This document shows positions 56,954-64,000 of a stretch of 64,000 nt of DNA, in pieces. Made by a program: the position numbers and the translations under genes. The DNA is taken from positions 30,016-94,015 of the forward strand of contig JADIYN010000029.1 of NCBI GenBank assembly GCA_016705335.1, given 5' to 3'. The notes beneath the pieces are model-generated. The model worked only from the letters and a program-made list of their open reading frames with translations. It was not told the DNA's origin and made no database searches. Origin of the DNA: Draconibacterium sp. (GTDB lineage: Bacteria; Bacteroidota; Bacteroidia; Bacteroidales; Prolixibacteraceae). How positions within the stretch are numbered: position 1 is the first letter of the stretch; the number at the start of each line of letters is the position of its first letter.

Positions 56954-57010
56954 CGGGAGTCGGACTTTCCAAGTCCGACAAAAAGCTTTGACTTGGAAAG
57001 TCAAAGTCCC
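56953..57010. repeat. Intergenic hairpin
   Basis: Perfect 13-bp pair GACTTTCCAAGTC (56962-56974) and GACTTGGAAAGTC (56989-57001), with an outer CGGGA/TCCCG pair (56953-56957, 57006-57010). It begins at the sirtuin stop and may act as a terminator or as a REP-type repeat. Confidence 0.75.
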
Positions 57011-57153
57011 GTGAGCCGAAACTTCCAAAGTCTGGCATCAATCCTCGAATTAGGAAAGTCAATGTTAGTAAAGTCAAAATCACTGAAAACCTGACCAATT
57101 ACATTGCCCGATTCAAAAATAATTTTTACCATTGAATCCTAAAATTTTAAATC

Positions 57154-57516
57154 ATGATAAACCATTTCAGAAAACTTTTTATGATCCTGATCGCTATCGG
57201 GATTTTCCAATCGGGAAAGGCAATCGAAGATGCACGTTTGATGCGCTTTCCGGATATAAATAACAACCTTGTCGCCTTTGTTTATGCCGGCGATATTTGG
57301 ACAGTAAATTCAAATGGTGGCGCAGCACGGCGTCTGACTTCGCACGAGGGCATGGAATTGTTCCCGAAAATCTCGCCCGATGGCAAACTGGATTGCATTT
57401 TCAGCGGAATATTCAGGTTCGCGGCAGGTTTATATTATTCCTTCAGAAGGAGGGAAATCAAAACAATTGACCTACTACAATTCGGTTGGATTGATGCCGC
57501 CACGCGGAGGTTTTGA
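57154..57516 (+). CDS. Tricorn-like protease, N-terminal part (heavily frameshifted gene)
   Basis: Signal (LFMILIAIGIFQSGKA) and then DARLMRFPDINNNLVAFVYAGDIWTV and RRLTSHEGMELFPKISPDGK, the opening of the N-terminal propeller of Tri1-like proteins. After about 57390 the frame shifts to WIAFSAEYSGSRQVYII. The whole gene spans 57154-60408 (about 1080 residues) in at least six pieces. It is a secreted or periplasmic serine protease that trims peptides. Confidence 0.85.
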   Translation: MINHFRKLFMILIAIGIFQSGKAIEDARLMRFPDINNNLVAFVYAGDIWTVNSNGGAARRLTSHEGMELFPKISPDGKLDCIFSGIFRFAAGLYYSFRRREIKTIDLLQFGWIDAATRRF

Positions 57517-58339
57517 CGATGTTGTTCTGGACTGGACATCAGACAGCAAAAACATACTAATCCGCGCCAACCGCACAGAATTTGGCGAACGAAACGGCAA
57601 ATATTTTCTTGTAAATATTGAAGGTGGACTTGAAAAACCATTGCAAATTGTAAACGGAGGTTTTGCAGCGCTTTCGCCCGATGCAAAAAAAATAGCTTTC
57701 ACTCCGGTTGACCGCGAATTCCGCTCGTGGAAACGCTACAAAGGGGGCCGCGCAACCGACCTCTGGGTTTATGATCTGGGAAAAAATACATCTGTACAAA
57801 TAACCGATTTTGCCGGTGCCGACCAGTGTCCGGTTTGGTACAACAGCAAAATTTTCTTTGCCTCCGACCGCGATTTGAAACTGAACATTTACAGCTATGA
57901 CACGCAGACAAAAGCGGTGGAGCAAATCACAAAATTTACTGATTTCGATGTGTTGTGGCCTTCAGGAAGTAACGGCCAACTTGCTTTTGAAAAGGGCGGT
58001 TCTCTGTATAAAACAAATCTTGAAACCGGGCTTACCGAAAAAATCACTGTCAACATTAATTTCGACAATCCCAACCTGGTTCCATATTTTAAAACCGTAA
58101 CAGGAAATATTCACAGCTACTCCATTTCACCAACAGGGAAACGTGCATTGTTTGATGCGCGCGGCGATATTTTTTCTGTTCCTGCCGAAAACGGAAACAC
58201 TGAAAATCTTACACAAACGCAGGGAATTCAGGAAGTTTACCCAAGCTGGTCGCCCAATGGAAAATACATTACATACTATTCTGACGCCACCGGCGAGTAT
58301 GAAATTTATCTGCTCGAAAATAAAAAGGGCAAAACCTGA
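57380..58339 (+). CDS. Tricorn-like protease, propeller part
   Basis: Propeller repeats with WTSDSKNILIRANRTEFGERNGKYF, GGLEKPLQIVNGGFAALSPDAKKIAFTPVDREFRSWKRYKGGRATDLW and FPSWSPNGKYI-type motifs (YPSWSPNGKYITYYS). The piece ends at a frameshift in ENKKGKT near 58335. Confidence 0.85.
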   Translation: MANWIAFSAEYSGSRQVYIIPSEGGKSKQLTYYNSVGLMPPRGGFDDVVLDWTSDSKNILIRANRTEFGERNGKYFLVNIEGGLEKPLQIVNGGFAALSPDAKKIAFTPVDREFRSWKRYKGGRATDLWVYDLGKNTSVQITDFAGADQCPVWYNSKIFFASDRDLKLNIYSYDTQTKAVEQITKFTDFDVLWPSGSNGQLAFEKGGSLYKTNLETGLTEKITVNINFDNPNLVPYFKTVTGNIHSYSISPTGKRALFDARGDIFSVPAENGNTENLTQTQGIQEVYPSWSPNGKYITYYSDATGEYEIYLLENKKGKT

Positions 58340-58661
58340 GCAAATAACTACAAACTCAACAGCCTGGAAATACGATAATGAATGGTCGCCCGACAGTAAA
58401 TACCTGCTCTATTCCGACCGCACCCTGCAACTAAAACTGTTAAATATTGAAACAAAAGTTGAAACCGTGGTTGACAAAGCCACTGAAAATGAGTTCCGTT
58501 CGTATGTTTTTTCACCTGATTCAAAATGGATTGCCTACGTGAAACAGGCACCAAACGGATATTCTTCGATATGGGTTTACAATATTCCTGATGCAAAAAA
58601 TATTCAACTTACCGATGACTCATTTTCCGACAATTCCCCCGTTTTTCAACCGATGGCTTAA
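58330..58661 (+). CDS. Tricorn-like protease, propeller continuation
   Basis: Continues KPEQITTNSTAWKYDNEWSPDSKYLLYSDRTLQLKLL and VFSPDSKWIAYVKQAPNGYSSIWVYN. An earlier in-frame start at 58143 is out of the protein. It shifts again near 58655, after DNSPVF. Confidence 0.78.
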
Positions 58662-58669
58662 CAATTTTC

Positions 58670-58978
58670 TTCCTTTCAGACCGTGATTTTAACCTCGACT
58701 TTTCGAGTTTCGAATTTAATTATGTCTATAACAAATCGACACGCATTTTTGCAATGGCCTTAAAAGCTGACGGAGAAAAACTGTTTAAAGACAAGATTGA
58801 TATTGAACCTGTAAAAATGGATTTGAAGGAGAAAACAAAAGATAAGGAAGAGAAAAAAGAGGAATCTGTAAATGTTACTATTGATGTTGAAGGAATTAAC
58901 AACCGCATTATTGCCTTACCTCCAAAAGCCGATGAATACCGAAATTTGGCTGCTGTCGATGGCGGGGTTTTGTATTAA
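58670..58978 (+). CDS. Tricorn-like protease, linker part
   Basis: Reads FFLSDRDFNLDFSSFEFNYVYN at 58672, then a Lys/Glu-rich linker (KEKTKDKEEKKEE) and IDVEGINNRIIALP, the transition from propeller to second domain. Frame is lost near 58975. Confidence 0.72.
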   Translation, partial: FLSDRDFNLDFSSFEFNYVYNKSTRIFAMALKADGEKLFKDKIDIEPVKMDLKEKTKDKEEKKEESVNVTIDVEGINNRIIALPPKADEYRNLAAVDGGVLY

Positions 58979-60158
58979 TGACGGTAAATTAAGCAAATAC
59001 AACTTTGCCGATGAAAAGGAAGAAGTAATTCTGGAAAAAGCAATTCAGGCCCAGGTTTCAGCTGATGGAAAAATGATGCTTTACCGCTCGGGAGGTGATT
59101 TTGGCATTACAAAAATTGCTCCAGGACAAAAGCCGGATGCCGGAAAACTGAAACTCGATAACCTTGAAATGAAAATCGATCCGTCAAAAGAATGGCAACA
59201 AATTTATATTGACGGATGGAGAATTTATCGCGACTTTTTTTATGTAAACAACCTGCATGGTGTTGACTGGAAAGCGGTTAAAGAAAACTATGCACAACTT
59301 GTTCCCTTCGTTGACCACCGCGCAGATTTGGATTTCATTCTGAGTGAAATGATTTCAGAATCAAACACCGGCCACTCGTATGTTGACTGGGGCGATTTCG
59401 AAAAACCAAAACGCATTGAAGGCGGACTACTTGGTGCACAATTAATTGCCGATGAAAAAACAGGATATTACAAAATTGCCAAAATTTACAAAGGCCAAAA
59501 CTGGGATGAATCTTTGCGCTCGCCTCTCACAGAACAGGGTGTAAACGTAAAAGAAGGTGACTTTTTGATAAGTATTGATGGCCACGAAATTAAAACCACC
59601 GATAATCCTTATGAATTTCTTGAAAATACGATCGGAAAACAGGTTGAAATAGTTGTGAATTCAACTCCTGAAAAGGATTTTGCACGCACTTCGACAATAA
59701 AACCCATTAAAAGCGAATTGGATTTACTATACTACAACTGGGTACTTGAACGCCGTGCAATGGTTGATAAACTTTCAGGCGGAAAAATCGGGTATATTCA
59801 TGTGCCAAATACTGCTGTTGAAGGTAACCGGGAACTTTTCAAAGGAATGTATGCATACAACGACAAGGATGCGCTGATTATCGATGACCGTTACAATGGC
59901 GGAGGTTTTATTCCCGATGTGATGGCCGATCTGCTCGACCGCAAAACACTGAGCTACTGGAATGTAAACGGTTTGACACCCAATGAAAACACCCGGAATT
60001 GCGCACAACGGTCCAAAAGTGATGCTGATAAACGGTTACTCCTCTTCGGGTGGCGACGCATTTCCGTATTATTTCCGAAAAAAAGGACTTGGACAATTAA
60101 TTGGAACCCGCACCTGGGGCGGTCTGGTTGGTATTTCAGGAAATGCACGACTGGTTGA
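58872..60158 (+). CDS. Tricorn-like protease, PDZ and catalytic part
   Basis: Real protein from about NDGKLSKYNFADEKEEVILEKAIQ (58976). Contains a C1 helical region (SEMISESNTGHSYVDWGDF), a PDZ-like domain (GVNVKEGDFLISIDGHEIKTTDNPYEFL) and the S41 C2 domain start GKIGYIHVPNTAVEGN, ALIIDDRYNGGGFIPDVMADLLDRK. The end after NENTR (about 59993) is out of frame. Confidence 0.85.
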   Translation: MLLLMLKELTTALLPYLQKPMNTEIWLLSMAGFCINDGKLSKYNFADEKEEVILEKAIQAQVSADGKMMLYRSGGDFGITKIAPGQKPDAGKLKLDNLEMKIDPSKEWQQIYIDGWRIYRDFFYVNNLHGVDWKAVKENYAQLVPFVDHRADLDFILSEMISESNTGHSYVDWGDFEKPKRIEGGLLGAQLIADEKTGYYKIAKIYKGQNWDESLRSPLTEQGVNVKEGDFLISIDGHEIKTTDNPYEFLENTIGKQVEIVVNSTPEKDFARTSTIKPIKSELDLLYYNWVLERRAMVDKLSGGKIGYIHVPNTAVEGNRELFKGMYAYNDKDALIIDDRYNGGGFIPDVMADLLDRKTLSYWNVNGLTPNENTRNCAQRSKSDADKRLLLFGWRRISVLFPKKRTWTINWNPHLGRSGWYFRKCTTG

Positions 60159-60408
60159 TGGTGGAAATATTTCAGTTCCCCGTTTCGGGATTTTTGATGA
60201 AAATGGCGAGTGGATAATTGAAGGAATAGGCGTTTATCCTGACATTGAAGTGGTTGATCGTCCAGAGCAACTCGCTAAAGGAATTGATCCCGGAATTGAA
60301 AAAGCTGTTGAAGTTTTATTGAAAGAGTTGGAGAAAAATCCACCAAAAAAAGTAAAAGTGCCTGAACCACCAAACCGGTCGGGTTGGAATGAACAGAAAA
60401 TTCCATAA
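59983..60408 (+). CDS. Tricorn-like protease, active-site part
   Basis: Begins in effect at PGIAHNGPKVMLINGYSSSGGDAF, where the Ser of SSSGGD is the S41 nucleophile, then RKKGLGQLIGTRTWGGLVG and the C-terminal PEPPNRSGWNEQK with the Glu that completes the site. Confidence 0.85.
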   Translation: MKTPGIAHNGPKVMLINGYSSSGGDAFPYYFRKKGLGQLIGTRTWGGLVGISGNARLVDGGNISVPRFGIFDENGEWIIEGIGVYPDIEVVDRPEQLAKGIDPGIEKAVEVLLKELEKNPPKKVKVPEPPNRSGWNEQKIP

Positions 60409-60410
60409 AT

Positions 60411-60441
60411 AAAGCCCCCTAAATCCCCGAGGGGGACTTTG
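60411..60441. terminator. Hairpin after the protease gene
   Basis: AAAGCCCCCT pairs with AGGGGGACTTT across AAATCCCCG, just past the stop. This is a common Bacteroidota spacer hairpin; likely terminator. Confidence 0.55.
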
Positions 60442-60535
60442 TGAAAATATCGAAAGAGTTTGTTTCTGTTGGAACAAACTCTTTTTATTGTCGTCAAAAT
60501 CCTATTTTTGCATTAATATTTCAACTACTTCAATT

Positions 60536-60612
60536 ATGAAAAAAAATACTCTGATTTTTTACATTCTGATCTTTATAATCAGTTCATGTTCAACTGGTAA
60601 AAGGCGCTGAAA
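60536..60612 (+). CDS. Hypothetical lipoprotein, signal-peptide part (frameshifted gene)
   Basis: MKKNTLIFYILIFIISSCSTG is a clean lipobox signal (lipid Cys 18). The frame stops at 60608-60610, but the adjacent frame reads VKGAEKGDYFSAITKSVERL directly into the next piece, so the signal belongs to that protein. Confidence 0.7.
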
Positions 60613-60644
60613 AAGGCGATTATTTTTCGGCAATCACAAAGTCG

Positions 60645-61280
60645 GTGGAAAGGTTAAAATCGGATCCCGACAATAAAAAAGCAATTAAGGTTTTAGAAGA
60701 TGGTTATCCGCTTGCAATCGAATGGTCGCAAGAAGAAATCGATATGGCACTTTCGTCAAACTCGGCTTTCAAATGGGAAGGAGCCATCAACCAAATGGAA
60801 CAGGTAAACCGCATGTCGGAATTGATTCGCAGCACTCCAGCCGCCCGAAATATAATATCTAACCCAAAATCATACACTTCGGAATTAAATATGGCTTACG
60901 AAAAAGCCGCAGAAATGAGATACAATGCAGGATTAAACGAATTGGAGAAAAACACCCGCGAGACTGCCAGAAACGCATTCGACAATTTTTATAAAGCAAA
61001 TCAATTTGTTTCAGGTTATAAAGATGTAGCCGGCAAAATGAACGAAGCAAAAGAAATAGCAACATTGAAAGTTATTGTTGAAGCTGCAGTTGTAAACACA
61101 CAACGATACAAACTGAGTTCTCAATTCTTTTACGATCAGGTTTTTAAATATCTCAACAACAACTATTCAAAGAACGGGTTTGTACATTTCTTTTCTCCTG
61201 ATCAGGCCGAAAATTCAAAATCAATCAACCTGATTTTATTGTTCAAATGGAGTTTTTCGATTTTTCTGTTGGCAACTTAA
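60645..61280 (+). CDS. Hypothetical lipoprotein, helical part
   Basis: About 205 residues, very helix-rich with Lys/Glu-rich repeats (SDPDNKKAIKVLEDGYPLAIEW, AEMRYNAGLNELEKNTRETARNAFDNFYKANQFV, resembling TPR-like tetratricopeptide solenoid). Its start is spurious, and the tail after about 61215 is out of frame. Function unknown; it sits between the protease and the fusion gene. Confidence 0.72.
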   Translation: MERLKSDPDNKKAIKVLEDGYPLAIEWSQEEIDMALSSNSAFKWEGAINQMEQVNRMSELIRSTPAARNIISNPKSYTSELNMAYEKAAEMRYNAGLNELEKNTRETARNAFDNFYKANQFVSGYKDVAGKMNEAKEIATLKVIVEAAVVNTQRYKLSSQFFYDQVFKYLNNNYSKNGFVHFFSPDQAENSKSINLILLFKWSFSIFLLAT

Positions 61281-61663
61281 CACGCACAGTAAATGAAGAA
61301 AATTTGATTAAAAAGTTCCGGTTGAACGAAAAGACAGCACTCATAAAAGAGGTGGTTTATACTGCCAAGCTAAAAACCTACACCAACGAAGTTGTTTCCG
61401 GGGGCCGTTTAAATTTCAGGGTTATCGATTTCAATACCAACGATTTAATGCGTAACAACCTGATTCCCGGTTCGTTTACCTGGGTAAACCAGTATGCAAT
61501 TTTTGCCGGCGACAAGGAAGCACTGAGTAAACAGCAACTCCAGCTCACACAAAAACAAGCCATGCCACTGCCTCCTGAACAGGATTTATTTATCGAATTC
61601 ACAAAACCCATTTACGACCAGCTTGTCAACCAGATCGACCAGTTTTTCAGAAAGTACAAATAG
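61247..61663 (+). CDS. Hypothetical lipoprotein, C-terminal part
   Basis: Residues EFFDFSVGNLTRTVNEENLIKKFR and a beta-rich block GGRLNFRVIDFNTNDLMRNNLIPGSFTWVNQYAIFAGD, ending FTKPIYDQLVNQIDQFFRKYK. No known motif. Real homology may begin a few codons before the apparent start. Joins the helical part by one frameshift near 61215. Confidence 0.7.
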   Translation: MEFFDFSVGNLTRTVNEENLIKKFRLNEKTALIKEVVYTAKLKTYTNEVVSGGRLNFRVIDFNTNDLMRNNLIPGSFTWVNQYAIFAGDKEALSKQQLQLTQKQAMPLPPEQDLFIEFTKPIYDQLVNQIDQFFRKYK

Positions 61664-61675
61664 TGTCTCATGGAA

Positions 61676-61845
61676 AATTCTGCAAATTTGAAATAACAAA
61701 TCTCAAAAGCCAAAAAACAAATAAATCTCAAAAAGACTGGTTTCAATGTTTCAAACAGTTTAAAAAGTTTGACAGTTTGAATTTGGAATTTATTTGTAAT
61801 TTGGAAATCGGGGATTGGAATTTTCTTATAAACACTAAATATCAG
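61676..61845. repeat. AT-rich inverted-repeat element, copy 2
   Basis: Left arm AACAAATCTCAAAA..CAAAAAACAAATAAATCTCAAAA and right arm TTTGGAATTTATTTGTAATTTGGAA are approximate complements around GTTTCAAAC...GTTTGA. Similar in make-up to 56037-56165. Confidence 0.5.
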
Positions 61846-61851
61846 AATACG

Positions 61852-64000
61852 ATGGAACTTTTGCTAACCAATAATTATAACCTCATCAACCCTAAAATTC
61901 AAAAGTTGGTTGGTTATGATTCAGAAAATTATCTTGTCGAAAACGTTTCTGAAAAATTCATTGCAAAGGTTATTCCGAACGAAAAAAACACTGTCGATTT
62001 TGCGCAGGCTGAAAACGAGGTTTTGGTTCAACTTCAAAAAAAGCAAACAACAAATTTCCGGCTCCAGTTAAAAACAAAAATGATGAATTCATAACTGCTT
62101 TTGAGTCTGAAAATTCATCAAAAACAGCGCGACTTTTAACTTTTATTGAGGGTGAATTTCTGGCAAAAGCAAAACACACCTCCCAACTTTTTGAATCGTT
62201 TGGAAAGTTTTTAGCTGAAATGGATTTGGATTTAAAAAATTTTAAAACTTCACAATTGCAGCCCGGCAAAACAAATGGGATTTACAGTATTTTTTACAGA
62301 ACGAAAAATACATTCAGCACATTTCAAATCCTTCTGATCGCAAAATTGTTGCGTATTTTTTCATTCAATACAAACAAAATGTATTACCAAACCTGCCTTC
62401 TCTCCGCAAACAAACCATTCACGGCGATGCCAACGACTGGAATGTTTTAACTCAAAACGGGGGTGTTTCGGAATAATAGATTTTGGAGATATTTGTTTTT
62501 CGCAGCTTGTAAATGAGCTTGTCATTGCAATTACCTACGCAATTATGGGAAAGGAAAATCCGGTTGAATGGGCAGTCCCAATAATTTCATCGTTTCATAA
62601 AATCATACCACTTGAAGAAAAAGAAACCGACATTTTATTCTGGTTGGTTGCAGCACGGCTTTGCACAAGCGTTTGTAATTCGGCAAACGAAAAAATAAAA
62701 AACCCTGGAAAATGAATACACACAAATCAGTGAAAAACCAGCGTGGGATTTGCTAAAAAAATGGGTGCAAATCAATCCTGTTTTTGCCCGAAATGAATTC
62801 AGAAAAGCGGCTGGTTTTGAAATCCCACACGAAAAATCAGTTGAAGAAAAAACAGCAGAACGATTCAAATCGGTAAGTTCCATTTTTTCAATCAGCTACA
62901 AAAACCCGATTTACATGAACAGTGCGGCTTTCCAGTTCATGTTCGACAAATATGGAAACCGCTATCTGGATGCTTACAATAACATTCCACATGTTGGCCA
63001 TTCACACCCAAGAGTAGTGGAAGCCGGGATGAAACAAATGGCACAACTCAATACCAATACACGTTATTTATATGATACGTTAAATGAATATTCGGCCAGT
63101 TTATTAAAGAAATTCCCAACCCTGCTGAAAAAAATCTTTTTTGTGAACTCGGGAAGCGCCGCCACTGATCTGGCTTTACGACTTGCAAGAAATTTCACTC
63201 GAAAAATATTGTTGCAGTTGTTGAACACGGCTACACACGGCAACACGCAGGCTGGGATAGAAATCAGCCATTACAAATTGGGTGGGAAAGGAGGAAAGGG
63301 AGTTTCTAAAAACATAATTTGTTTGCCCATTCCCGATGCCTACCGAGGAGAATTCAGGTTTAAAAATGCAGGGATTTCGTATGCAAAAAATGCCGTTCTG
63401 CAAATGCATGGATTTACGGGAGAAATTGCAGCTTTTATTGCCGAACCCATTGTGGGTTGCGGCGGACAGGTTCCGCTTGCCAAAGGTTATTTAAATGAAA
63501 TTTATACCGAAATCCGCAGGCAGAGCGGAGTTTGCATCTCCGATGAAGTGCAAACAGGGTTTGGCCGGTTGGGCGATTTTTTCTGGGGTTACGAAGCTCA
63601 GGAAGTAGTTCCAGATATTGTAATTCTTGGTAAACCCATGGGAAATGGCCACCCGGTTGGTGCGGTTGTTTGCACCGATGAGATTGCCGCGGCTTTTAAC
63701 AACGGCATGGAGTTTTTTAGTTCCTTTGGCGGAAACCCCGTTTCGTGTGCTATCGGACAGGCAGTTTTAGAGGTGATTGAAGAAGAACAATTGCAGCAAA
63801 ATGCAAAAACTGTTGGCGATTATTATTTGCAGGAATTACGCAAACTTCAGCAAAACCACGAATGTATTGGAGATGTGCGTGGTTCAGGATTTTTTATCGG
63901 TTTTGAGTTTGTAAAAAACCGAATCACTTTGGAACCGGACACAGAATTAGCCCAAAAAGTGAAAAACGAACTTCGCGAAAAATTCATACTCGTCAGCACT
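61852..64000 (+). CDS. APH-domain/class III aminotransferase fusion, frameshifted, runs off the edge
   Basis: Start MELLLTNNYNLINPKIQKL at 61852. N-terminal part is an aminoglycoside-phosphotransferase-like kinase: HGDANDWNVL (62420-62449, catalytic Asp/Asn) and IIDFGDICFSQLVNE. It is followed directly, without the peptidase domain some relatives have, by a PLP class III aminotransferase: NNIPHVGHSHP, FFVNSGSAATDLALR, ISDEVQTGFGRLGDFFWGY and ILGKPMGNGHPVGAVV with the PLP Lys. At least three frameshifts (near 62050, 62469 and 63200) and more near 63260. Relatives act on phosphoethanolamine or hydroxylysine phosphate; the substrate here is unknown. The C-terminus is beyond the window. Confidence 0.82.

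Overview
The window is from a member of the Bacteroidota. The evidence is a SusC/SusD pair, many lipoproteins with Cys lipoboxes and Tat or Sec signal peptides, clustered polysaccharide lyases, Gfo/Idh/MocA oxidoreductases, and AT-rich spacers with dispersed hairpin repeats. A marine or sediment Marinilabiliales-type glycan degrader is my best guess, but that rank is inference. No rRNA, tRNA or CRISPR array was seen.

Layout: (1) 1-3.1 kb: end of pyruvate phosphate dikinase, a truncated conserved protein, a broken GH16 and a lipoprotein. (2) 3.1-10 kb, minus strand: two UroD-fold proteins around a phytanoyl-CoA-dioxygenase-type oxygenase, a sugar-porter MFS and two Tat-exported oxidoreductases; this looks like a small-molecule or sugar catabolic cluster. 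(3) 10.4-19.1 kb: a PmoA/DUF6807 lipoprotein that ends in a 65-bp poly-C tract, a GH38 alpha-mannosidase-like gene, an AGE-family epimerase, a divergent AraC regulator and a sulfatase. (4) 20-45.6 kb, minus strand: a large polysaccharide utilisation locus. In transcription order it holds GH88, SusC, SusD, a hairpin, a PL12-like heparin-sulfate lyase, three tandem paralogous heparinase-fold lyases, PL8, another heparinase-fold lyase, a BNR-4 propeller protein, a second GH88, a sixth heparinase-fold lyase and an oxidoreductase. Lyases would cut a uronate-containing (glycosaminoglycan-like) polymer, GH88 would remove the unsaturated uronates, and SusCD would import the products. (5) 46-48 kb: butyrate kinase and phosphotransbutyrylase. 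(6) 49.6-57 kb: acetyl-CoA synthetase, an OFA-type transporter, an ADP-forming acyl-CoA synthetase fused to a GNAT domain, and a sirtuin, which together form a plausible acetylation control set for Acs. (7) 57-64 kb: Tricorn-like protease, an unknown lipoprotein and an APH-aminotransferase fusion running off the right edge.

The dominant oddity is coding damage. At least about 25 single-base frameshifts split genes, including housekeeping acs. Many can be repaired by adding or removing one base in a short homopolymer, which points to sequencing or assembly indels rather than biology. Separate from these are in-frame stop codons in susC, the PL8 gene and one heparinase paralogue, which indels do not explain. 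Where a gene is split I list its readable pieces and say how they join.

No clearly new defence or mobile system was found. The best candidates for novelty are the lyase-rich locus with its tandem lyase triplication, the three-hairpin repeats and nested palindrome inside it, and the paired UroD-fold cluster.
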